From the NCBI GenBank assembly GCA_013329905.1, contig DUJH01000041.1:428-7358 (forward strand): a stretch of 6,931 nucleotides of DNA, given 5' to 3'. Source of the stretch: Candidatus Thalassarchaeaceae archaeon (lineage in GTDB: Archaea; Thermoplasmatota; Poseidoniia; Poseidoniales; Thalassarchaeaceae). The notes beneath the pieces are model-generated. The model did no database searches, was not told the DNA's origin, and saw only the letters and a program-made list of their open reading frames with translations. The position numbers and the translations under genes were made by a program. Positions 1 to 6,077 of the stretch are shown piece by piece (the first letter of the stretch is position 1; the number at the start of each line of letters is the position of its first letter).

Positions 1-1287
1 GACACGAGCATCAAGTGGGAGTTCCTCAACAATGGAACCACGGTTCTCATCAGCGATGAATCGTGGGTTTCGATAGTTCCTTCCGAGTACAATTACAGCC
101 ACGGAGAGGTCCTCAGCGTGACTGTCCATTGTCTCGATTCCTTTGGATGGAGTGTCGATTGGTACGAGAATATCGTCATCGATGGAATTTCACCGACTTG
201 GGAGGCTTCTTTCACAGCGAATCCAGATGTCGGCGAGGCTACTGCCATCGATATCAGCGATGGAATCATCGAGGTTGGAAGCGAGGATGTACTAGACATC
301 AATATCGTTGCATCAGATGATTCCGGCCTCGACACAACAATCGAAATCACCAGTAATCGCTCGAGCGAGTGGCGACATGTCGATTGGTCAGAAATGACTG
401 CTCAAGCTCGCTTCCCGCAGGGTGAAAAAGTCAACGGGTTGCATCTCGACATCAACCAGCGTCATGAGGCAAAACCGGCCACGACTTACAGCCTCAATCT
501 CAAGGTCACCGACGACGCCGGCAATTCAGTCTTCCACGAATGGACAATCCTCGTCCTCGACGGTGCTGGACCTACAATCCTGCCAGATATCTACACCAAC
601 GGCACGCTAATTTCCCCTGAGCATCCCGTGCGCGCTGGCGTCCCAATCCAAGTCAATCTCTCGAATTCCTACGACGATCTCGACGGGATTCATGACACCA
701 AATGGACATTCATCCTCAACCAAGAAATAATGTTCGAAAATTTCAGTTTTGCAGCGATTTCGACCTTTGATATTGAGCCACTGGAAGCCGGTTCGCACTG
801 GTTCATTCTCATGGCTTGGGACTCAAAGGGGAACATGGACACCCTGTCTTTCTCCCTCGCGGTACAACCCGCTCCGGGTGTAGACATACGCATCGCTAAT
901 GTCAGTCATTACGGGACCGCGACAGTTGGCCAGACAATGCAGGTTCATGTTATGATTCAGAATTTCGGTGGCTATACCGCCACCGGCAGGCTGTGCAGCG
1001 GCGAAGTCTGCTCTTCACACGCTAACATCCCTTGGGCGACATCAGTCGGTCCGGGGGTGGTTGGAGTGACATTGGATATTCCTTTGGAGCGTGCTGGAGA
1101 GCTTCCTCTGAGCTTCGAATGGGGGAGCAGTCAGCTGAATGAAGAGGTTACAATTCCCATCCCTTCAGGAATCACTGTTAATCCTGATTCCGGGCCTCTG
1201 CAAGTCGTTCTCGGTGTCTTCCTCGTGCTTGCTGGGCTGGCTATCGGGGCTCGGATGCTTTGGGGCACCGAGCGGTCCGATGATTGA
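1..1287 (+). CDS. Secreted, C-terminally membrane-anchored Ig/PKD/CARDB-like surface protein (C-terminal part, 5' end outside window)
   Basis: The reading frame is open from base 1 to the TGA at 1285-1287 and gives 428 residues with no plausible start, so this is the C-terminal part of a larger protein. It consists of about four beta-rich modules. A partial Ig-like unit covers residues 1-60. A second unit (about 62-187) ends in a VTDDAGN-type strand. A PKD-like unit (about 188-290) carries a Y-D-D-L-D-G turn and a later AWDSKGN strand. A CARDB-like unit (about 293-390) has the pattern DIRI...VGQTMQV...QNFGG. One hydrophobic helix (about 400-420) and a short charged tail (TERSDD) follow, the usual C-terminal anchor of archaeal exported proteins. 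Seven N-x-S/T sequons lie outside (N11, N31, N119, N200, N219, N247, N300), and C332/C337 could pair. The role is probably adhesion or an envelope or S-layer-like structure; no catalytic motif is visible. The fold assignment rests on pattern alone. Confidence 0.85.
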   Translation, partial: DTSIKWEFLNNGTTVLISDESWVSIVPSEYNYSHGEVLSVTVHCLDSFGWSVDWYENIVIDGISPTWEASFTANPDVGEATAIDISDGIIEVGSEDVLDINIVASDDSGLDTTIEITSNRSSEWRHVDWSEMTAQARFPQGEKVNGLHLDINQRHEAKPATTYSLNLKVTDDAGNSVFHEWTILVLDGAGPTILPDIYTNGTLISPEHPVRAGVPIQVNLSNSYDDLDGIHDTKWTFILNQEIMFENFSFAAISTFDIEPLEAGSHWFILMAWDSKGNMDTLSFSLAVQPAPGVDIRIANVSHYGTATVGQTMQVHVMIQNFGGYTATGRLCSGEVCSSHANIPWATSVGPGVVGVTLDIPLERAGELPLSFEWGSSQLNEEVTIPIPSGITVNPDSGPLQVVLGVFLVLAGLAIGARMLWGTERSDD

Positions 1288-1377
1288 TTTGGCCGAATCT
1301 AAAGCAAGTATTCGTTAGGCCTGCCGTAAGTCCAGCAGACCGCTCGACTCTTGACCTGAACACGTGGGTGGGGTGGT
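1288..1377. other. 90-bp spacer between the surface-protein gene and the membrane repeat-protein gene
   Basis: There is no convincing TATA-like box 25-30 bp before the ATG at 1378, and no T-run terminator after the stop at 1287. Stops at 1300, 1327 and 1357 in the downstream frame exclude a longer N-terminus for gene 2. With no visible promoter and an SD-like G-rich stretch before the ATG, read-through from the upstream gene is possible. A promoter farther from the ATG cannot be excluded. Confidence 0.4.
1366..1376 (+). promoter_or_regulatory. G-rich Shine-Dalgarno-like stretch before the 1378 start
   Basis: The bases GGGTGGGGTGG end one base before the ATG. GGTG at 1367-1370 matches part of the GGAGGTGAT archaeal/bacterial consensus and sits 7 bases from the ATG. 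The match is partial, but this ATG is the first start after the in-frame stop at 1357, so the start choice is sound anyway. Confidence 0.4.
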
Positions 1378-3096
1378 ATGGTGCTCCCGCCCGACCACGC
1401 TGACCGGGTGATTGCACAGCAACGCTCTCGCGTCGAGAAGGTGGCGTTGGCTGGGACTCTGGTACTCATCGCCTCTGCTGGATGGTGGCTTCTGCCGGCG
1501 ATGGATGGCAGCGTCGAGATGTTGCCGCGAATGGGGCCTGTTGTGGCTATCTTCGTCGCTGCCTTGATGCTGATGGATTTGATTGACTACGGCCCTGTTG
1601 AGCGTTCTCGGATTGCCATTGCTGCCGGCTTGGCTTGGCCGATGGTCGTCGCGCTCGCAATCGATTCATTTGGGGAAGGCGATCGCGCTCTTGCGACTGT
1701 GATTCTCATTATGGTCGCTGGAGCATTGCTGAATCATTGGCGGAATGCGCTTGGTGTGACACTTGCCACACGCAGGCTTCGCGCCTTCTCGGGCTTGGCA
1801 GGGGCTGCCTTCGGGATTGCAATCGTACTTTCGCTTGGCTTGGACATGCTCGTTGCAGGGGCCTTCGCTGTGGCCTGTCTGGGCTTGGTAGTGCCTGATT
1901 TACTGGCCAAGGATGAGGATCACGGAGCGAGGCAAGAGTTCGGTGCCGAATTGGAGGCTGCCGAGGCTCGAATGCTCGACCTTCGCTCAAAGAATTCCGG
2001 GCTGGAGCAGGCCGCTTCGCTGATTCAACAGGCGCGCGATCGGGGATGGAAGGATCCTGCGCGCGGCATGGTTCTGCTAGAGGAGGCCGAGCGAGAAGCG
2101 GAGCGTGTCATGGCGATGGCTGTGGATATCGATGCCATTCGGGCCGATGCGCTGGAAGCTGTTGAGAAGGCCGAGGCGATTGCGCCTATCGTCGAAGGTC
2201 CTCGACGAGCCTTCCAGATGGGCGACAAGGAGGCGGGTCTCGGTTCGCTTCGCGAGGCCGAGACGTTGTACCGAGTAGCCAAAACGAAGGCGGGGGCAAT
2301 CGAAGAGAATTGGCAAGCCGCAGCTGAATCGATTGCCACTGCTGAGAAGGCAATAGCTGACAAGTCGGGCGCGGCGACCGATTCTGTTCGTGGAATCCTC
2401 GCCGCTGCCAAAGAAGCGATGGATGCTGAGGAGCCGGCCGAGGCTCTCCACATTGCCAACGCGATCCCAGCTCACATGGAGAGCCTCGAAGCATCGACAG
2501 GAGAGGCTGAGGAAGCAATCGCCGATGCCGAGGCTGCGCTTTCCGCGGCTGAGGGCGAATTAGCCCTAGCAAATGCCGGCCGGCTAGCAGATGCAAAGGA
2601 GGCATTCGCTAAGGGAGACTCACCTCTGGCAAAGGGACTCGCCGATAGTCTCGCCCGCGAGGTGCGAGAAACCTCCGATGCCATGCAAGAGGTCCAGCGC
2701 GCGCTGCGCCAAAAGAAACAGATTATCGCACGCTTTCCGACTGGGCCAGCAGGCGAATCTTGGCAGGCCCGCCTAACTGAGGTCGAAGCTGCAGCAAGTA
2801 GTGGAGAATGGGTCACTGCGGCCAAATCACTCACATCCCTCACCAATGATTTACAATCCTACGATGCCGAGGTTGGCGAAGCAAAGGAACTCCTCGAATT
2901 CGTCCAGTCAGAATGGACCGAATTGCGCCGCCGCCTCGATTCGACAAGTATCGGCCCAACCGACGAAACCCGACGAGCAACCGAGGCCGCCGTCAAACAA
3001 GCAATCGAAGCCCTCGAAGCAGGAGACGTCCAATCCTGTCTCACCGCACTTGGCACAGCCGACGAACTCTCCGAAAACTTGCGAAGGAGGGTGTGA
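1378..3096 (+). CDS. Six-helix membrane protein with a C-terminal alpha-helical repeat domain, function unknown
   Basis: I do not recognise this 572-residue protein. Residues 1-20 are polar. Six hydrophobic segments follow at about 22-41, 53-70, 78-95, 104-119, 137-155 and 157-177, with no signal-peptide cleavage site evident. From about 180 to the end it is soluble, very rich in Ala and Glu, nearly free of Pro and Gly except at turns, and strongly helical. This part contains about six copies of a degenerate unit: an Ala-rich helix, a short turn of the form G-D/E, then a second helix with A-x3-L spacing. The turns fall near residues 224, 282, 351, 413, 476 and 549. Helical-hairpin or TPR-like scaffolds with such A...GD...A...L units are common in uncharacterised archaeal proteins. 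A membrane-tethered scaffold or protein-interaction role is therefore inferred, not shown. There is one Cys in the membrane part (C167) and one in the last repeat (C554). The gene converges on thrS with 8 bp between stops. Confidence 0.85.
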   Translation: MVLPPDHADRVIAQQRSRVEKVALAGTLVLIASAGWWLLPAMDGSVEMLPRMGPVVAIFVAALMLMDLIDYGPVERSRIAIAAGLAWPMVVALAIDSFGEGDRALATVILIMVAGALLNHWRNALGVTLATRRLRAFSGLAGAAFGIAIVLSLGLDMLVAGAFAVACLGLVVPDLLAKDEDHGARQEFGAELEAAEARMLDLRSKNSGLEQAASLIQQARDRGWKDPARGMVLLEEAEREAERVMAMAVDIDAIRADALEAVEKAEAIAPIVEGPRRAFQMGDKEAGLGSLREAETLYRVAKTKAGAIEENWQAAAESIATAEKAIADKSGAATDSVRGILAAAKEAMDAEEPAEALHIANAIPAHMESLEASTGEAEEAIADAEAALSAAEGELALANAGRLADAKEAFAKGDSPLAKGLADSLAREVRETSDAMQEVQRALRQKKQIIARFPTGPAGESWQARLTEVEAAASSGEWVTAAKSLTSLTNDLQSYDAEVGEAKELLEFVQSEWTELRRRLDSTSIGPTDETRRATEAAVKQAIEALEAGDVQSCLTALGTADELSENLRRRV

Positions 3097-3104
3097 ATTG
3101 ATTT
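3097..3104. other. 8-bp convergent gene junction
   Basis: The TGA of the membrane protein (3094-3096, plus strand) and the TGA of thrS (complement of 3105-3107) face each other across 8 bp. No hairpin fits between them, and only a short TTTT (3101-3104) is present on the plus strand. Termination of either transcript must therefore take place inside the opposing gene, giving antisense 3' ends. Confidence 0.8.
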
Positions 3105-5054
3105 TCACGAAGGTACGAGACTCAACTCACACTCGCGATTGGTAATCTCAGCGAAGATGCTTGCAACGAATTCGTCCAGCGTAACACCCTTGGCTTGGTC
3201 ACCATTGCGTGCCCGAATAGAAACCATACTACCTGCAGCCTCTTCCTCGCCAAGAATCAACATGTAAGCCGGGCGCATCTTGCGGTGCATACGGATTTTC
3301 TTGCCGATTGTCGCATCTGAATCATCGACGCGAACCCGCACACCAGCAGCCGCCAAAGCCTCGCGAACAACACCTGCATACTCGCGCTGCTTCTCTGAAA
3401 TCGTAATCACCTGAACTTGCACTGGTGACAACCAAGTTGGGAAGTTGCCAATCCAATGCTCGGTCAGGAAGGCCACAAACCGCTCATGCGTCGAAAGTGG
3501 AGCGCGATGAATCACGAAAACGTTGCCGTTTTCTTCGCCAGTTTCATCCTTGTAACTCAGCTCAAACCTATCCTTCGCCGCGAAATCCAACTGAATCGTT
3601 GACATCGATTCCTCGCGCCCGAGAGCGGTCGTGAATTGAATATCGATCTTAGGTCCATAGAACGCAGCCTCGCCGACCGCCTCGACATAAGGCATTTCCA
3701 TCTCATCGAGAATTTGCCTCAAATGATTCTGAGTAGCCTCCCAGTTGCTCCCTTCCCCGATGTATTTCTCAGTGTTTTCAGGATCCCACAGAGACAAACG
3801 GAAGTGGAAGTTCTCGAACCCAAAGGTTCGGTAGTAATCGCTGACCATCTGCACGTTCGCACGCACTTCATCCCCTACCTGATCCAGCGTGCAGTAGATG
3901 TGAGCATCATTCATCGAAAGCATGCGAACGCGAAGCAGTCCTGACAGAGTGCCCGAGAGTTCGTTGCGGTAGACTGTACCGTACTCAGCAATACGCAATG
4001 GTAATTCGCGGTAACTTCGCTTCTTATTGCGGAAAATCAAGTGGTGCATTGGGCAGTTCATCGCCTTCAGGTAATACGTGCCATCGTCCATCTCCATCGG
4101 CGGGTACATGCTGTCCGCGTAGTGGGGAAGATGTCCGCTGCACTCGAATAATTCCTGTTTTGCGAGAACCGGGGTGGTGACGCGATCGTAGCCATATGCC
4201 TCCTCGGTCTCGACCGCGTAGCGCTCGATTTCAGATTTCAGAATCTCTCCATTCGGCAGCCAGACCGGCAATCCCTTGCCGATGAGTTCGTCAATCATGT
4301 AGAGTTCCATCTCTTTGCCGATTTTCTTGTGATCACGTTTTCCAGCTTCTTCGATTTGGCGCTGGCGCCCCTTTAGCCCCTCTTTCGTGGCATAGCACAT
4401 GCCGTAGATTCGAACGAGGGACTCGCGTTTGCTATCAGCGCGCCAATAGGCTGTGCTGGTGCTGGTCAATTTGAACCAGCGCAGGTGGGATGTTGCTGGA
4501 ACGTGCGGTCCTCGGCAAAGGTCGACAAAGTCGCCTTGGCGATATGCCGAGGAGCCGACATCATGGCCGATTTTGTCGTCCATGATTTCGATTTTGAATT
4601 TGTTATCTGCGAACATCTCGCGCAGCGAATCATTGTCCATTTCCTCGCGGATGATTGCGTGGTTAGAGCGAATGTGTTGATTCATCTTCTTCTCAATCGC
4701 GCGCAGTTCAGTATCGCCAATCGGATCCATGTGGAAATCATAGTAGAAGCCATGGTCGATTGGCGGACCAATCGTCGGTTTTGCATCGGGAAACATCTCG
4801 ACGACAGCCTGCGCCAGTAGGTGAGCACAGGAATGGCGCAGGATGTAGAGTCCAGCCTCGCTCTCGCCATTAATCGGCTCGAGGCTGCAATCGGAGTCGA
4901 GGACGAATGAGAAATCTCGTTCGACTCCGTCGATGAGCGCGGCGACAGCACCAGAGCGCTTGCCGTGGACATTGAGGATGACTTCGCCAGCACTGATTCC
5001 AGAGGCGTATTCATGCGCGCCATCGGCGCCAACATCGACCGTAATCATCGACAT
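3105..5054 (-). CDS. thrS: Threonyl-tRNA synthetase, bacterial-type with TGS and editing domains
   Basis: Class II aminoacyl-tRNA synthetase that charges tRNA-Thr using ATP in the cytoplasm. With the ATG at 5054 it is 649 residues, close to the 642 of E. coli ThrRS. The order is a TGS domain (about 1-60), the editing/SAD domain (about 65-225) and the class II catalytic core (about 240-535). The anticodon-binding domain (about 545-645) closes the protein. Editing-site residues are present: H74-x3-H78 (RHSCAH) and C180-x3-H184 (DLCRGPH). The zinc ligands C334 (MNCP), H385 (NDAH) and H516 (IHRA) are all kept. Motif 2 is YRNE around R363 and motif 3 is HERF at 523-526. The start was chosen because TGS homology begins there, a GGAG lies 8 bases upstream, and no other in-frame start exists until deep inside arcC. 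Most archaea use a ThrRS with a DTD-like editing domain and no TGS, so this type suggests ancient transfer if the host is archaeal. Confidence 0.97.
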   Translation of the reverse strand: MSMITVDVGADGAHEYASGISAGEVILNVHGKRSGAVAALIDGVERDFSFVLDSDCSLEPINGESEAGLYILRHSCAHLLAQAVVEMFPDAKPTIGPPIDHGFYYDFHMDPIGDTELRAIEKKMNQHIRSNHAIIREEMDNDSLREMFADNKFKIEIMDDKIGHDVGSSAYRQGDFVDLCRGPHVPATSHLRWFKLTSTSTAYWRADSKRESLVRIYGMCYATKEGLKGRQRQIEEAGKRDHKKIGKEMELYMIDELIGKGLPVWLPNGEILKSEIERYAVETEEAYGYDRVTTPVLAKQELFECSGHLPHYADSMYPPMEMDDGTYYLKAMNCPMHHLIFRNKKRSYRELPLRIAEYGTVYRNELSGTLSGLLRVRMLSMNDAHIYCTLDQVGDEVRANVQMVSDYYRTFGFENFHFRLSLWDPENTEKYIGEGSNWEATQNHLRQILDEMEMPYVEAVGEAAFYGPKIDIQFTTALGREESMSTIQLDFAAKDRFELSYKDETGEENGNVFVIHRAPLSTHERFVAFLTEHWIGNFPTWLSPVQVQVITISEKQREYAGVVREALAAAGVRVRVDDSDATIGKKIRMHRKMRPAYMLILGEEEAAGSMVSIRARNGDQAKGVTLDEFVASIFAEITNRECELSLVPS

Positions 5055-5115
5055 GCCTGTGTCTCCGTCGGCTACGCCACGAACTGATGCTATGAAGGGC
5101 TTGCTTGAAATCGAG
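5055..5115 (-). other. 61-bp arcC-thrS spacer
   Basis: Apart from the GGAG before thrS I see no strong TATA-like box and no hairpin followed by a T-run. This supports one arcC-thrS transcript, though a weak internal promoter cannot be ruled out. Confidence 0.5.
5063..5066 (-). promoter_or_regulatory. Shine-Dalgarno site of thrS
   Basis: On the minus strand GGAG is followed by 8 bases and then the ATG at 5054. It decides between this ATG and a second in-frame ATG two codons later (5048), which would be 14 bases away. An SD on this internal gene and its absence from arcC fit the archaeal habit of leaderless first genes and SD-led downstream genes. Confidence 0.6.
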
Positions 5116-6024
5116 TTATTCGATGACGAATTGGGTACCGGAGGTACCCTCGACCATCGCCGGTATATCGGCCAGCGCGCCGATAACAGCACGCTGTCCG
5201 GTGCGTGAGACAAAATCAGCCGCCGCCTCAACTTTCGGTCCCATAGAGCCGGCAGCGAACTCATACTTCTCGATCTCATCAGGAGTAGTCCTCTCGATTC
5301 GACGCGCATCTTCAGTACCCCAATCGAGATACACTCCATCTGTGTCGGTCGCCATAATCAGCAAATCCGCCTCCAATTCGAAAGCTAGAAGTGCGCTCGC
5401 TCGATCCTTATCAATCACCACTTCGACTCCCTCAAGGTTGCCTTCCTTGTTGTAGATTGTTGGAATTCCACCCCCGCCCGCGCAGATGACAATGGTGCCT
5501 TTCTCAAGCAGCCAATGGATTGGGCGCATCTCAAAGATTCGATGCGGTTCAGGAGAGGGTACGACGCGTCGCCATTGCTCCCCGTCGGGCTTCATCGCCC
5601 AGCCCTTATCTGCCTCCAGGCGCTTCGCCTCAGCCTCGCTATACACTGGCCCGATGGGTTTGGTAGGTTCGTCAAAGGCAGGGTCCTCAGGGTCTACTTC
5701 AACCATGGTCAGGATGGTGGCGAAAGGGTATTCGATGGGAAGCAAATTGCCGAGCTCCTGCTCGATCATGTATCCAATCATCCCCTCTGTCTGAGCTCCC
5801 AAAACATCCAACGGGTACGCCTCGACTTCCTCGTACGCCGCCGATTGCAAGGCCAAGAGGCCTACCTGCGGTCCATTGCCGTGGCTGATGACGAGTTGGT
5901 TGTCTGCTGCTATTGGTGCCAGTGCTTGGGCTGCAATACGTATATTCTCGCGCTGGTTCTTCGCAGTCATCGGTTGCCCGCGCCGTAGCAATGCGTTGCC
6001 GCCGAGTGCCACTACGATTCGCAT
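5116..6024 (-). CDS. arcC: Carbamate kinase
   Basis: Amino-acid kinase family enzyme that reversibly transfers phosphate between ATP/carbamate and ADP/carbamoyl phosphate. It usually makes ATP at the end of arginine, agmatine or purine breakdown, and in some archaea makes carbamoyl phosphate. It is 302 residues, close to the usual 310, and looks complete. Family motifs in order are ALGGNALL (6-13), SHGNGPQVGLL (47-57), LDVLGAQTEGMIGYMI (72-87), TKPIGPVY (121-128), RRVVPSPEP (152-160), CAGGGGIP (181-188), VIDKDRASALLA (203-214), TDTDGVY (226-232, often TDVDxVY) and GSMGPKVEAA (259-268). No arginine deiminase or ornithine carbamoyltransferase gene is in the window, so the carbamoyl-phosphate source is unknown. 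The ATG at 6024 has no SD but a TATA-like box about 28 bp upstream, which suggests a leaderless mRNA. thrS follows after 61 bp with no clear terminator, so the two are probably co-transcribed. Confidence 0.97.
   Translation of the reverse strand: MRIVVALGGNALLRRGQPMTAKNQRENIRIAAQALAPIAADNQLVISHGNGPQVGLLALQSAAYEEVEAYPLDVLGAQTEGMIGYMIEQELGNLLPIEYPFATILTMVEVDPEDPAFDEPTKPIGPVYSEAEAKRLEADKGWAMKPDGEQWRRVVPSPEPHRIFEMRPIHWLLEKGTIVICAGGGGIPTIYNKEGNLEGVEVVIDKDRASALLAFELEADLLIMATDTDGVYLDWGTEDARRIERTTPDEIEKYEFAAGSMGPKVEAAADFVSRTGQRAVIGALADIPAMVEGTSGTQFVIE
5133..5149. repeat. Perfect 7-bp inverted repeat at the 3' end of arcC
   Basis: GGGTACC, 3 bases, GGTACCC. It lies inside arcC over the codons for the G-T-S-G-T motif (residues 293-297), about 15 bases before the arcC stop. 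The symmetry follows largely from the doubled Gly-Thr codons (GGT ACC twice), so a hairpin in the mRNA is possible but may be incidental. No T-run follows. Confidence 0.6.
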
Positions 6025-6035
6025 GAGGGTGCGAC

Positions 6036-6064
6036 GGCGTGCTGTGGTGATATTAACGCACGCC
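6036..6064. promoter_or_regulatory. Inverted repeat flanking the shared divergent promoter (candidate operator)
   Basis: GGCGTGC at 6036-6042 and GCACGCC at 6058-6064 are perfect inverted 7-mers separated by 15 bases. Their centres are 22 bp apart, about two helical turns. The symmetry centre (6050) nearly coincides with the middle of the 53-bp intergenic region (6051) and with the AT-rich box. A homodimeric regulator binding both arms would cover the promoter in both directions. Function is inferred; a chance repeat of this length in GC-rich DNA is possible. Confidence 0.45.
6049..6056. promoter_or_regulatory. TATA-like element shared by arcC and the COG3199 gene
   Basis: GATATTAA (TTAATATC on the minus strand) is the only AT-rich stretch in an otherwise GC-rich gap. 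Its centre is about 25 bp before the plus-strand GTG at 6078 and about 28 bp before the minus-strand ATG at 6024. Archaeal TATA boxes sit near -26 from the transcription start, so both genes could begin transcription at or within a few bases of their start codons. Neither has a Shine-Dalgarno sequence, which agrees with leaderless mRNAs. No clear purine-rich BRE is visible on either side. Confidence 0.5.
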
Positions 6065-6077
6065 CGCTGCGCCGAGC

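Noticed and set aside
118..120. GTG at 118 as the start of the first gene
   Set aside because: The frame is open and domain-like from base 1, and the beta-strand pattern continues across 118. The gene is simply cut by the window edge.
1288..1377. Small RNA or short gene in the 90-bp spacer
   Set aside because: No reading frame with a start and SD is present, and no strong paired structure or tRNA-like element is visible.
2025..2605. Three overlapping minus-strand open frames of 132-144 codons inside the membrane repeat-protein gene
   Set aside because: Their products are low-complexity Ser/Ala/Arg-rich sequences mirrored from the Ala/Glu codons of the real gene, with no family resemblance.
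5133..5149. Inverted repeat in arcC as an intrinsic terminator
   Set aside because: No T-run follows on the minus strand, the stem is inside the coding region, and its symmetry is explained by two GGT ACC codon pairs.
5055..5339. N-terminal extension of thrS to the ATG at 5339 (744 residues)
   Set aside because: The extra 95 residues overlap arcC in another frame, are Arg/Ser-rich and unlike any ThrRS. TGS homology and a GGAG site mark the start at 5054.
5515..5988. 157-codon plus-strand open frame opposite arcC
   Set aside because: It lies wholly antisense to a well-conserved carbamate kinase, and its product shows no domain or motif.
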